Of a stretch of 15,290 nucleotides of DNA, positions 6,792-14,453 are shown piece after piece. The notes under the pieces are model-generated. The model was not told the DNA's origin. It ran no database searches and saw nothing but the letters and a program-made list of their open reading frames with translations. Both the position numbers and the translations under genes were made by a program. How positions within the stretch are numbered: position 1 is the stretch's first letter; each line of letters opens with the position of its first letter. Source of the DNA: WVZL01 sp041862375 (lineage in GTDB: Bacteria; Acidobacteriota; Aminicenantia; Aminicenantales; Aminicenantaceae); the NCBI GenBank assembly GCA_041862375.1, contig JBGVTE010000055.1:1-15290 (forward strand). Direction: 5' to 3'.

Positions 6792-7526
6792 ATGGAAAAT
6801 AAATTTAAAGAAGTAGAGGAATCCTTTGAGCAGTTAAAGAAAAAATTTAGGCTTGGAGTTATCTCGAGGCGCGAATTTATTGACAAGATGAAGGAATTGC
6901 GATTGAAAGATGATGAGGGACGATTCTGGATGATTGGAGCACAGAGTGGGAAATGGTATTATTTTGAGGGGAAAAATTGGATTCGGTCTGATCCTCCTTC
7001 AATCGAAGAAAAGAAAGTTGATTGTAGTCACTGCGGATTCGGGAACAGCGTTGATGCTAAAGTCTGTTCTAGCTGTGGCAAGAGTTTGATTGAAGAAGAA
7101 AAGCATGTATGTCCAAAATGCGGGTATGAGCTGGATGATCCCTCCCAAGAATGTCCAAAATGCAGTCAAGAATTTGAGGAGATTATACAAGAAGAAATGA
7201 CCGAGAAAAAGCGGGAAGAACAATACATTTTCCACAGTGTGAAACCTTTTTCTTTTTTTATATTCTGGGGAATAATAGGATTTTTTATCGGAGTTGTTCT
7301 CGGAGCATTTGCAGGTGCCTCGGAATATTTTTCTGATGTTGTCAGTAAAATGCCAGGCTTTTTTCAGGAATTCCAGGGAAAGCTCTTTGGTGGGATCCTA
7401 TTTGCAGGATTGGGTGGTGTGGCTGGATTCATAGTTTTTGGAGTCTTGGGTTTTTTTGAAGCACTATTCGTAAATATCATTTCTTTTCTGGTAGGGGGAA
7501 TAAGAATCAAATTGAGTAAGCTATAA
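6792..7526 (+). CDS. Double zinc-ribbon membrane protein with SHOCT/WW-like N-terminus
   Basis: 244 aa. AAAGGA at 6777-6782, nine nt before the ATG, is a good ribosome site. Residues 10-70 form a conserved-looking module: a short helical part similar to SHOCT domains (LKKKFRLGVISRREFIDKMK) followed by the Trp/Tyr-rich block WMIGAQSGKWYYFEGKNWI. Two zinc ribbons follow: C78-x2-C81 with C92-x2-C95, and C107-x2-C110 with C121-x2-C124. After an acidic linker, Gly- and Phe-rich membrane segments occupy about 152-176 and 200-237. The layout predicts cytosolic zinc ribbons tethered to the inner membrane. Similar N-terminal modules occur, from memory, in uncharacterised zinc-ribbon proteins of Chloroflexota and related groups. 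I cannot assign a substrate or pathway. Its stop codon lies at the edge of the inverted-repeat element 7524-7704. Confidence 0.75.
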   Translation: MENKFKEVEESFEQLKKKFRLGVISRREFIDKMKELRLKDDEGRFWMIGAQSGKWYYFEGKNWIRSDPPSIEEKKVDCSHCGFGNSVDAKVCSSCGKSLIEEEKHVCPKCGYELDDPSQECPKCSQEFEEIIQEEMTEKKREEQYIFHSVKPFSFFIFWGIIGFFIGVVLGAFAGASEYFSDVVSKMPGFFQEFQGKLFGGILFAGLGGVAGFIVFGVLGFFEALFVNIISFLVGGIRIKLSKL

Positions 7527-7704
7527 TAAAAGGGGACAGGCTACTTTTTTTAAAAATAACAAAATTTGTCAACTGGACCAAACTTTATCACGAAATGATG
7601 CCCGAAGAAACGATGAAGTTCCCTACTCGTATGGCTAGTAAGTAAAGTCTAATCAAATGTATAACTGTGAACCTTTTTAGAAAGTAAACTGTCTCCTTTT
7701 ATTA
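7524..7704. mobile_element. MITE/REP-like miniature element with terminal inverted repeats
   Basis: The left end TAATAAAAGGGGACAG (7524-7539) and the right end, read in reverse complement from 7704 (TAATAAAAGGAGACAG), match at 15 of 16 bases. Similarity continues inward: TACTTTTTTTAAAAA on the left against TACTTTCTAAAAA on the right, so the arms are about 32 nt. The interior (roughly 7557-7672) holds no gene. The GGGGACAG-x2-TACTTTTT sequence resembles, from memory, a motif found next to REP-associated or IS200-like transposases in many environmental genomes. The element fills the whole gap between the convergent zinc-ribbon and hypF genes, starting in one stop codon and ending 2 nt from the other. 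Confidence 0.65.
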
Positions 7705-7706
7705 AC

Positions 7707-9992
7707 TTATTTTTTTATATTGGCCAATGCATAGGCGATTTGACCTATTGATATGGATTCATCGTTGGGGGAATAATTAATCGGCCTAAGTACTCTAAAC
7801 TTCTTTTCCTCCAAGAGCTCAGACGTAGCTTCAAGGAGTCTTTTATTTAAAAATACTCCTCCAGTAAAGACAACTGTATCAATAGCGTGATGTTTTCGTG
7901 CTATTTCTGAAACTCGAACTATAAGCCTGGCAAGCGTGTTGTGGAATTTTGAGGATATATGCGAATGAGGTTTTTTTTGCTTCAAATCATTTAAGATCGC
8001 CCGGATTGTCATTTCAAATGAGATTTGTACAGGATTAGTTTTTTCTAAGAAGGAAAAACCATAACTTTCTTTTACTTCCGGATCAACCACCGCTTCCAAT
8101 CTCATTGGTGCTTCTGCTTCATACTCGACTTTTAGGGGAGAAAGTCCTGTGATAAAAGAGATGGAATCGAACAGCCGTCCGCAGCTTGAAGTTAGAGGGC
8201 TATTAATCTTTTTTTCAATCATGCTCATAACACCCTTAACCTTCTTCTCGCTTATTTTCTGAAGTGCTTTTACCTCTGGGATGCTCCGGCCAAAAATATC
8301 GTGGAGATAAGATACTGCCATGCGCCACGGCTGTTTTGCAGCCAGATCTCCTCCTGGAAGGGGCACATACTTAAAATGGGCAAGCCTTCGGTAAGAAGAA
8401 TAATCAGCAAGAAGAAACTCTCCTCCCCAAGCCAGTCCGTCTTCTCCATAGCCATAACCGTCAAAAGCTATCCCTAGAACTTTTTTACCTAGTGGAACTT
8501 TGTGTTCAAGGAGGCAAGCGAGAACATGGGCAAAGTGATGCTGGACTTGGAGGTGAGGGATGCCTGATTTTTGAGCATATCTTGTAGTATGGAAATTTGG
8601 GTGTAAATCAGAAATAACAAAATATGGTTTGACTTCAAACAGGCGCTTAAGATGATCCAGAGTTTCCTCAAAGTATGAGTAATTTTGATATTCATCCAGA
8701 TCGCCCAAGAATTGGCTGGTAATCACATGTCCATTTTTATACACAGATAGCGTAGCTTTAAGTTCTCCCCCTAGGGCTAGAATATTATGAGGAGATTCGA
8801 GTTCTTTCGGTACTGTTTGTGGATAAGGGACAAAGCCTCGCGCGCGCCTTAAAAAGAGAGGTCTGCTCTTGGCGATTTTAATGACTGAATCGTCAGCCCT
8901 CATATGGATAGGGCGGTCATGGCTCAGGATATAATCGCAGAGTTCTTTAATCCCTTCTTCTTCATCTTTCATGATAGGGGCATCTTTTTTGTTGGAGCTG
9001 GTGGCTACAATAAGCTCAAGATTTTTAAGCAGAAGGTAGTGAAGTGGAGTATAGGGAAGCATAAAACCTATTTCGTTGAGGTGGGGAGCAATACCCTTAA
9101 TGTCTTTTTTTTTGCGGAGAAGAAGGATAGGACGGCGCGGTGAAAGGAGAAGATCACTTTCTTCAGGAGAGAGAAAGGCATATTTTTCTACAGTTTCAGT
9201 ATTCCTTGCCATGAGGGCGAGAGGTTTTGTCCTTTTGGTTTTTATTTTTCTAAGGCGGCTTACAGCCTCATGATTGAGAGCATCGCATACAAGGTGAAAA
9301 CCTCCTAATCCTTTAACAGCAACAATTTCCCCTTTTCTTATAAGTGAAGAAGCTTTTCTGATACCACCTTTTATTCTTTTTCCAGTTTGAGCTTTCTCGA
9401 GAGTTATTTCAGGTCCACAGAGAGAACAAGCTATAGGTTGGGCATGGTATCTCCTGTCAAGAGGGTCATAGTACTCCCGGGCGCAGTCTTGGCACATTCG
9501 GAAGCTTTCCATGGTTGTTTGCCTCCGGTCGTAGGGAAGGGCTTTGACAATGGTGTAGCGAGGTCCGCAATCAGTGCAATTGATAAAGGGGTATCTGAAT
9601 CGTCTATCTCGAGGAGTCATCATCTCGTGATAGCAATTCTCGCAGATTGAGATGTCGGGAGAGATGAAAACAAAGCTTTCGCCTTTCTTTGTTTTTTTAA
9701 TGCTGAAGTCTTTAAAATTTTGGAATGGAGCAGAGGTTATTTTTATGTCTTCAATCTGAGATAAGGGAGGATTTTCATCCTTAAGGGCTTTAATGAAGTC
9801 TTGAAGACTCGAATTATCTTCAGATTCAAGATGGATCTCAACACCGAAACCGATATTCTTGACACAGCCTCTAAGGTTAAATTTTTTTGCAGTTCGGTAG
9901 ATGAAAGGCCTGAATCCAACTCCTTGCACTACTCCGAAAACGACAACTTTAATAGCTCGTCTGTATCGAGAATTATCTTTTTTTCTGTTCAC
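7707..9992 (-). CDS. hypF: HypF carbamoyltransferase ([NiFe]-hydrogenase maturation)
   Basis: 761 aa, full family length, GTG start 10 nt after the queH stop. HypF converts carbamoyl phosphate to carbamoyl-AMP and passes the group to HypE, giving the cyanide ligands of the NiFe site. Domains in order: acylphosphatase (about 13-98, VQGVGFRPF with Arg28); two zinc fingers (C117-x2-C120/C139-x2-C142 and C167-x2-C170/C189-x2-C192); a YrdC-like domain (about 210-390, KGLGGFHLVCDA and KTKRTKPLALM); and a Kae1-like carbamoyltransferase domain (about 400-761) with the metal-binding H485-H486-F-A-H489, D511 in AFDGYGYGEDG and the VVFTGGVFLNKRLLE motif. All key residues are present. No hypCDE or hydrogenase gene is in the window, so hypF is separated from its partners or they lie elsewhere. 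Co-transcription with queH is likely. Confidence 0.97.
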   Translation of the reverse strand: MNRKKDNSRYRRAIKVVVFGVVQGVGFRPFIYRTAKKFNLRGCVKNIGFGVEIHLESEDNSSLQDFIKALKDENPPLSQIEDIKITSAPFQNFKDFSIKKTKKGESFVFISPDISICENCYHEMMTPRDRRFRYPFINCTDCGPRYTIVKALPYDRRQTTMESFRMCQDCAREYYDPLDRRYHAQPIACSLCGPEITLEKAQTGKRIKGGIRKASSLIRKGEIVAVKGLGGFHLVCDALNHEAVSRLRKIKTKRTKPLALMARNTETVEKYAFLSPEESDLLLSPRRPILLLRKKKDIKGIAPHLNEIGFMLPYTPLHYLLLKNLELIVATSSNKKDAPIMKDEEEGIKELCDYILSHDRPIHMRADDSVIKIAKSRPLFLRRARGFVPYPQTVPKELESPHNILALGGELKATLSVYKNGHVITSQFLGDLDEYQNYSYFEETLDHLKRLFEVKPYFVISDLHPNFHTTRYAQKSGIPHLQVQHHFAHVLACLLEHKVPLGKKVLGIAFDGYGYGEDGLAWGGEFLLADYSSYRRLAHFKYVPLPGGDLAAKQPWRMAVSYLHDIFGRSIPEVKALQKISEKKVKGVMSMIEKKINSPLTSSCGRLFDSISFITGLSPLKVEYEAEAPMRLEAVVDPEVKESYGFSFLEKTNPVQISFEMTIRAILNDLKQKKPHSHISSKFHNTLARLIVRVSEIARKHHAIDTVVFTGGVFLNKRLLEATSELLEEKKFRVLRPINYSPNDESISIGQIAYALANIKK

Positions 9993-10002
9993 GATTCACT
10001 CT

Positions 10003-10539
10003 TTAATGTTTACTGTAAATACAGCCGCAGTAATTTTGTCGATACAGTTTGTGACACCTGCTCATTTCAATGCTCTTTTTAAAACCATCTTTCTTTTTAA
10101 AATTGGCTTCTAAGAAATCAATTTTGTATCGATTTGCAAACATTAGGCCGATTCGATTGAGGACGTCTGCTTTTTTCCAAGGACTAAGACTCATAATTGT
10201 GGTAAAAATATCGGAGCCAAGTTCAGAAGCCTTACGAGCAGTTTTCTCCAACCTAAGAGCATAACAAATGTCACATCGTCTTCCTTTTTCAGGTTCATCT
10301 TTGTATTTCTTTGTCAATTCAAACCAGCGGCTTTCGTCATATACTTCCTCGTAGAGCTCAAAATTGAGCTCTTGGGCTACTTTTCTTGTCTCCTCCAGCC
10401 TTAATTGGTACTCATCTTGAGGGTGGATGTTCGGATTATAGAAGTATCCGCTGATATCGTAGTCTTCTTTAAGAATGCTCATAACATAAAGAGCGTCTGG
10501 AGCACAGCAAATATGAACCAATATCCGAGATTTTTTCAT
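10003..10539 (-). CDS. queH: Epoxyqueuosine reductase QueH
   Basis: 178 aa. QueH carries out the last step of queuosine synthesis, reducing epoxyqueuosine at the wobble position of GUN-anticodon tRNAs, and is the cobalamin-independent alternative to QueG. The N-terminal VHICCAPD (C11, C12), the central GRRCDICYALRLE (C89, C92), and the C-terminal QNYCGC (C171, C173) match the cysteine pattern of the family (formerly DUF208), which binds iron-sulfur and metal centres. Further family features are GYFYNPNIHPQDEY and FTTIMSLSPWKKAD. ATG start; no strong ribosome site. The gene is followed after 10 nt by hypF and preceded by fabH after 102 nt, all on the minus strand. Pairing of a tRNA modification enzyme with hypF seems to be positional rather than functional. 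Confidence 0.93.
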   Translation of the reverse strand: MKKSRILVHICCAPDALYVMSILKEDYDISGYFYNPNIHPQDEYQLRLEETRKVAQELNFELYEEVYDESRWFELTKKYKDEPEKGRRCDICYALRLEKTARKASELGSDIFTTIMSLSPWKKADVLNRIGLMFANRYKIDFLEANFKKKDGFKKSIEMSRCHKLYRQNYCGCIYSKH

Positions 10540-10590
10540 ACTTTTATTTTATAACACAAAAGGAAGAAAATCAGAAAGCTGTTACCATGT

Positions 10591-10616
10591 CATCACGTTT
10601 TTCCTGATGAAAGAAC
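10591..10616 (-). other. Imperfect hairpin between fabH and queH
   Basis: Read on the minus strand, CACGTTCTTTC and GGAAAAACGTG pair over 11 positions (one mismatch, one G-T pair) around an ATCA loop, about 25 nt after the fabH stop. There is no T run after it, so it is probably not a strong terminator; it could be a processing or attenuation element between the genes. Confidence 0.25.
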
Positions 10617-10641
10617 GTGGAGAATTAGGGAAGGTATATTT

Positions 10642-11625
10642 TTACCAGCGATAAATGATGGCAGCCCATGTAAATCCTGCTCCGAAGGCATCCATGACAA
10701 TGATTTTACCTTTTTTTAGCTTGCCTTCCTGCCGCAACTCATCAATGCTTATAGGGATGGATGCCACTGAGACATTGCCATATTTGTGGATATTTACATA
10801 GACCTTCTCTTGAGGGAGATGAAGCCGTCTGCCAGTAGCCTCGATAATTCTTATATTTGCTTGGTGGGGAATAAAATGGTCTATTTGTTCTGGCTTCAAC
10901 CCTGCCCGCTTCAAGGCTTCAAGAGCTGCCTCTCCCATCCTTTTTACTGCATACTTGAATACTTCATTTCCCTTCATGTGAAGATATTGAAGATCTTGGG
11001 CGATCATCCGGGCAGAGGGTGGAATTCTCGTTCCGCCTCCGGGCTGAGAAAGAAGATTGCCCAGATTTCCATCGGCTTTCCAGTAATGGGAAAGCATACC
11101 CGATTCATCAGAACTTTCTTCGAGTACAAATGCGCCAGCTCCATCGCCGAAAAGAACGCAGGTGTTTCTGTCTTTCCAGTTAGTTATCCTAGTTAGCAGT
11201 TCTGATCCTATCAGCAGAATGCGTCTTATTGCTCCGTTCAAGATCATACTTTCAGCCAGAATCATTCCGTAGAGAAAGCCAGTGCAGCCCGCAGAAATAT
11301 CGAAGGCAGGCACATGATCTGCCCCGAGTCCTTTTTGCACCCAGCAGGCTGTAGAAGGGAAGATTGTATCGGGAGTAGATGTCGCAACTATTATTAAATC
11401 AATATCCTTTACTTTATATTTTCCTTTCTTGAGAGTCTGTCGTGCAGCTTCAACACACAAATCCGAAGTTGCTTGATCTTCGGATGCAATTCTTCTCTCT
11501 TTTATACCTGTTCGGCTGACTATCCATTCGTCAGAGGTATCGACCATTTTTTCAAGATCAGCATTAGTCAGGATTTTGTCTGGTACATAGAAGCCTGTGC
11601 TTGTGATTTTTATTCTTCTTTTCAT
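10642..11625 (-). CDS. fabH: 3-oxoacyl-[acyl-carrier-protein] synthase III
   Basis: 327 aa, the usual length. FabH condenses acetyl-CoA (or a branched acyl-CoA) with malonyl-ACP to start fatty acid synthesis. The catalytic triad is complete: Cys114 in DISAGCTGFLYG, His254 in FIPHQANIRI and Asn284 in HKYGNVSVAS. Other family signatures are the N-terminal ITSTGFYVPDKILTNADLEK, DEWIVSRTGIKERR and the C-terminal DAFGAGFTWAA. No other fab or pls gene is next to it, which differs from the plsX-fabH-fabD arrangement of many bacteria. ATG start with a weak AGAAAG ribosome site; a good promoter lies 33-61 nt upstream. queH follows in the same direction after 102 nt. Confidence 0.97.
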   Translation of the reverse strand: MKRRIKITSTGFYVPDKILTNADLEKMVDTSDEWIVSRTGIKERRIASEDQATSDLCVEAARQTLKKGKYKVKDIDLIIVATSTPDTIFPSTACWVQKGLGADHVPAFDISAGCTGFLYGMILAESMILNGAIRRILLIGSELLTRITNWKDRNTCVLFGDGAGAFVLEESSDESGMLSHYWKADGNLGNLLSQPGGGTRIPPSARMIAQDLQYLHMKGNEVFKYAVKRMGEAALEALKRAGLKPEQIDHFIPHQANIRIIEATGRRLHLPQEKVYVNIHKYGNVSVASIPISIDELRQEGKLKKGKIIVMDAFGAGFTWAAIIYRW

Positions 11626-11657
11626 CTTTGCTTTCTACCTAGTTTAAAAAAAATTAT

Positions 11658-11686
11658 TCTATAGCATACACGCTTTTGATTTGCAA
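11658..11686 (-). promoter_or_regulatory. Promoter of fabH
   Basis: On the minus strand, TTGCAA (11686-11681) and TATAGA (11663-11658) are spaced by exactly 17 nt. The start would be near 11651, about 25 nt before the fabH ATG. The same 103-bp gap must also hold the promoter of the divergent barrel gene, which I could not identify clearly. Confidence 0.5.
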
Positions 11687-11728
11687 ATAAATAGTTTGAG
11701 AAGTACAATCTCATTCTTTAGAGAGAAA

Positions 11729-12973
11729 ATGAAAAAAATAACTCCCATTTTCACACTTTCTCTCTTGTTTGGACTCCTGATTATTCTTCCCCATGGATTA
11801 TGGTCTCAGCTCGTTATAGGACAGTATGAAGATGAAGCGCCATTTAGGACTTGGAATATGTGGAGTACTAAAACTGCTTCCTCTCTTGCTCTAGGAAATA
11901 CCCATTCTATCTTAACATCAGATTGCTCTGTGGCTCTCTCTAATCCGGCCCTACTCCTAAATCTTCCCCCGATAACATTTACCCTCAGCTCTTCATTTGA
12001 AACTGCTTCTTTTTTCAAATATGCCTTTGTTAACACGGGAGTTATTGATACTGAAAAAAGTGCCTTTCACGGTTTCTTTGCCCTTGACTTTGCAGGTATA
12101 TCAGTTCGCCTGAATGAGTGGGCTATTGCTCTCAACTGGAGTCAGGTGGAAAGCTATGAGCGACCTAAGGCAGAACAGCAGTATCAATGGAGGGGCCAAG
12201 TCTACTATTTTCTCAAATTAAGCCAGATGGGAAGCTTGAGAAACTTAAACTTTTCTATTTCCCGAATGCTCACCAAGCGCTTATCTGCTGGGATTGGATT
12301 TAATTTTGTTTACGGCAACTTCGAGAAACTGGTTACCGAAAAATGGGTAATGGACGACATCACTATTACCGACAATAAAACCATGGAATTTAGCGGATTC
12401 TGTGTAAATGGCGGGATTTCATTATGGTTAACAGAGAGATTTCACGTTGCTGCTAGTTTTCGAACTCCATATGTTAAAAAATCAGAAAGTCAGAGTCTGC
12501 TGAGATATTATAGCCCTGCTGGAAATACAGATATAAAAACTGAAGCTTTATCTGAAGACAAATTCAAAATGCCTCTCATCATTGGATTTGGATCAAGCTA
12601 CAAGATCTCAGAAAAGCTCAGAGGTACTTCGGAGTTCACTTTTTATAACTGGTCACAATACAGTATAGATTATTTTGGAGAGCATATAGAGAGAAGCTTT
12701 AAAAATATCCTTAAAATTGGTTTAGGATTCGAGCACGTGAGTTCTGTTAAGCTTGGAAGTAAAAATATTATTACTCCTTTTAGAGTAGGATTAAGCTACG
12801 ATCCGCAGCCGATGAAAGAATATAATTCATCTTATTTCTATTTTACTCTTGGCAGTGGCTTCCAATTTGGAAGATTTATTCTTGATATTGGGAGTTTCGT
12901 CGGTCTTGAATCAGGTTCCGGAAATTCTCTTAAAGCTACCAAGGTTGCCGGTTCTTTGAGCTATCAGCTTTAA
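11729..12973 (+). CDS. FadL/OMPP1-like outer-membrane transport barrel
   Basis: 414 aa from ATG 11729; this start puts a normal signal peptide first (KKITPIFTLSLLFGLLIILP, cleavage near LWSQ). A TTG at 11681 in frame would add 16 residues and overlap the fabH promoter, so it is unlikely. After cleavage, residues 49-75 (TASSLALGNTHSILTSDC...LSNPALL) look like the FadL-type N-terminal plug motif in which a conserved Asn-Pro-Ala follows a small-residue stretch. The rest is repeated amphipathic strands with the final strand ending SLSYQL, as in OMPP1/FadL/TodX porins for hydrophobic substrates or the related UPF0164/PorV group. The carboxypeptidase gene begins 17 nt after its stop, so the two form a pair. 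Substrate is unknown. Confidence 0.7.
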   Translation: MKKITPIFTLSLLFGLLIILPHGLWSQLVIGQYEDEAPFRTWNMWSTKTASSLALGNTHSILTSDCSVALSNPALLLNLPPITFTLSSSFETASFFKYAFVNTGVIDTEKSAFHGFFALDFAGISVRLNEWAIALNWSQVESYERPKAEQQYQWRGQVYYFLKLSQMGSLRNLNFSISRMLTKRLSAGIGFNFVYGNFEKLVTEKWVMDDITITDNKTMEFSGFCVNGGISLWLTERFHVAASFRTPYVKKSESQSLLRYYSPAGNTDIKTEALSEDKFKMPLIIGFGSSYKISEKLRGTSEFTFYNWSQYSIDYFGEHIERSFKNILKIGLGFEHVSSVKLGSKNIITPFRVGLSYDPQPMKEYNSSYFYFTLGSGFQFGRFILDIGSFVGLESGSGNSLKATKVAGSLSYQL

Positions 12974-12990
12974 CTTTGCGGAAATATAAG

Positions 12991-14217
12991 ATGAATATAA
13001 AAAAAGTACTTTTCTCCCTCATGGCTTTTTTACTTGTCTCCGTTCCGCTTAAGCCTCAAAGCTATGCAGACAGCGAGATTATAAGCGTGGAGAAAGGCCA
13101 GGTAATAGTAGAAAAGCTGATGGTGATGGAACTTGATTTTCTGATGGAATGGAATGATCGGGTGTATATTATTTGTACTGTTGAAAAGCTTCTTCGCATA
13201 GAACAAGCAAATATCCCCTACGTGCTCGAGACTTTAAATTTTTATCCTTTTAATCAGAAGGATGTATCAGTAAAGGGAGGAATAAACGGAGACTACCATT
13301 CCTATAAAGAACTCGAAACCGATTTAATTGCTCTTGAAAATTCTTATCCTCACCTGGCTAAAGTTTTTGATATCGGCAACAGCCTCGAGAAAAGGAATAT
13401 CTATGCTCTTAAAATTAGCGACAATGTTAACCTTGATGAAGGAGAGGCTGAAGTATTTTTTGTCGGCTGTCACCATGCTCGAGAATGGATCTCAGTAGAA
13501 GTCCCGTTTCTTATTGGGAAATATCTGGTCGAGAATTATGAAAAGAGCACAAGGATAAAAGAACTTGTTGACCAGAGTGAAATATGGATTGTACCTCTCC
13601 TTAATCCTGACGGTCTCGAATACTCCATTCATGTTTACCGCTACTGGAGGAAAAACAGGCGCAACAACAGTGACGGAACGTATGGTGTTGACCTCAACAG
13701 GAATTACAGTTACAACTGGGGATATGACGATGAAGGCTCAAGTCCACACCCTTCATCTGGCACTTACAGAGGCACATCTCCTTTTTCTGAGCCAGAAACC
13801 CAGGTAATCAGGGATTTTTTTGCACAGAGAAACTTACAGGCAGCTTTGAGCTACCATAATTACTCCCAGATTATTTTATACCCGTGGAGCTACACTACTG
13901 AAGCCACTAATAGAGATGAACTGCTTGATGAGATGGCATCTGAGATGTCGAGACTCATGAAGGACGTGAACGGAAGCTTTTATGGATATGGCCAGGCAGG
14001 AAGTTACTTGTACCTTTCAAACGGAGATACAGCTGATTGGGCCTTTGGCACATACGGGATTCCCTCATTTACTATTGAACTTCCTCCAGTAGATGTATTG
14101 CACGGGGGTTTCTTTAATGCAGAGGAAGATATTCGCTCCATTTTTGAAGAAAACCTCCCAGCCGCTCTTTTCCTTATTGACTGGTCCATCAAGAACTTTG
14201 GGGTCAGGCCTTCATAA
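12991..14217 (+). CDS. Secreted M14 zinc carboxypeptidase
   Basis: 408 aa from ATG 12991, which begins the signal peptide (MNIKKVLFSLMAFLL, cleavage near SYA-DS). A TTG 15 nt earlier is less likely. A propeptide-like region (about 29-95) precedes the catalytic domain. Zinc ligands are His162 and Glu165 (GCHHAREWIS) and His289 (ALSYHNYSQ); DLNRN contains the substrate-binding Arg237, and Glu363 in SFTIELPP is the general base. The YLSNGDTADWAFG segment matches the family's Tyr loop region. It is closest to the M14A/B (CPA, CPT) group by the HAREW motif. No sorting domain follows, so it is predicted periplasmic or released. It releases C-terminal residues from peptides, and with the barrel gene upstream suggests peptide scavenging. 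All catalytic residues are intact. Confidence 0.94.
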   Translation: MNIKKVLFSLMAFLLVSVPLKPQSYADSEIISVEKGQVIVEKLMVMELDFLMEWNDRVYIICTVEKLLRIEQANIPYVLETLNFYPFNQKDVSVKGGINGDYHSYKELETDLIALENSYPHLAKVFDIGNSLEKRNIYALKISDNVNLDEGEAEVFFVGCHHAREWISVEVPFLIGKYLVENYEKSTRIKELVDQSEIWIVPLLNPDGLEYSIHVYRYWRKNRRNNSDGTYGVDLNRNYSYNWGYDDEGSSPHPSSGTYRGTSPFSEPETQVIRDFFAQRNLQAALSYHNYSQIILYPWSYTTEATNRDELLDEMASEMSRLMKDVNGSFYGYGQAGSYLYLSNGDTADWAFGTYGIPSFTIELPPVDVLHGGFFNAEEDIRSIFEENLPAALFLIDWSIKNFGVRPS

Positions 14218-14280
14218 CTTTGATAAGTGTATAATCGGCAACACCTCGTTTTCTATGATAAACAGGCTAGGAGGTATGAG

Positions 14281-14397
14281 GTGAAGAAAACTTACTCCAG
14301 GTCGCTGGGACAAAGCGGGTGTGCCTTAAATCCTAATAACTCCTCGCTAATGACTAACTTAGCTCTCAATATGGAAAAAAATGCTTATTATCTATAA
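14281..14397 (+). CDS. Possible small ORF of 38 codons with strong ribosome site
   Basis: GTG start preceded by AGGAGG at 14269-14274 with a 6-nt spacer, the same arrangement as the ferredoxin gene. A perfect TATAAT (14230-14235) lies upstream, but no good -35 box. The peptide begins VKKTYSRSLGQSGCALNPN; it has no signal, membrane segment or known motif. CACCTC (14242-14247) can pair with GAGGTG (14278-14283) over the ribosome site and start codon. An alternative ATG at 14275 gives only M-R-stop. It may be a real small protein or chance; homologues are needed to decide. Confidence 0.22.
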   Translation: MKKTYSRSLGQSGCALNPNNSSLMTNLALNMEKNAYYL

Positions 14398-14453
14398 AGA
14401 AAGTGGATTGCTTATTTTGAAATTATTATAATTCTTGAATCGTTGCTATTTGA

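Noticed and set aside
9387..9650. 87-codon plus-strand frame
   Set aside because: It is antisense to the zinc-finger region of hypF.
10786..11196. 136-codon plus-strand frame
   Set aside because: It lies opposite the catalytic part of fabH, which has complete family motifs; it is an antisense shadow.
14241..14340. Structured RNA such as SRP RNA or tmRNA around the AGGAGG site
   Set aside because: The conserved SRP tetraloop/asymmetric loop and the tmRNA tRNA-like ends are absent; only a 6-bp pairing was found.
14281..14397. Toxin or antitoxin interpretation of the small ORF
   Set aside because: No hydrophobic helix, no partner gene and no known motif.
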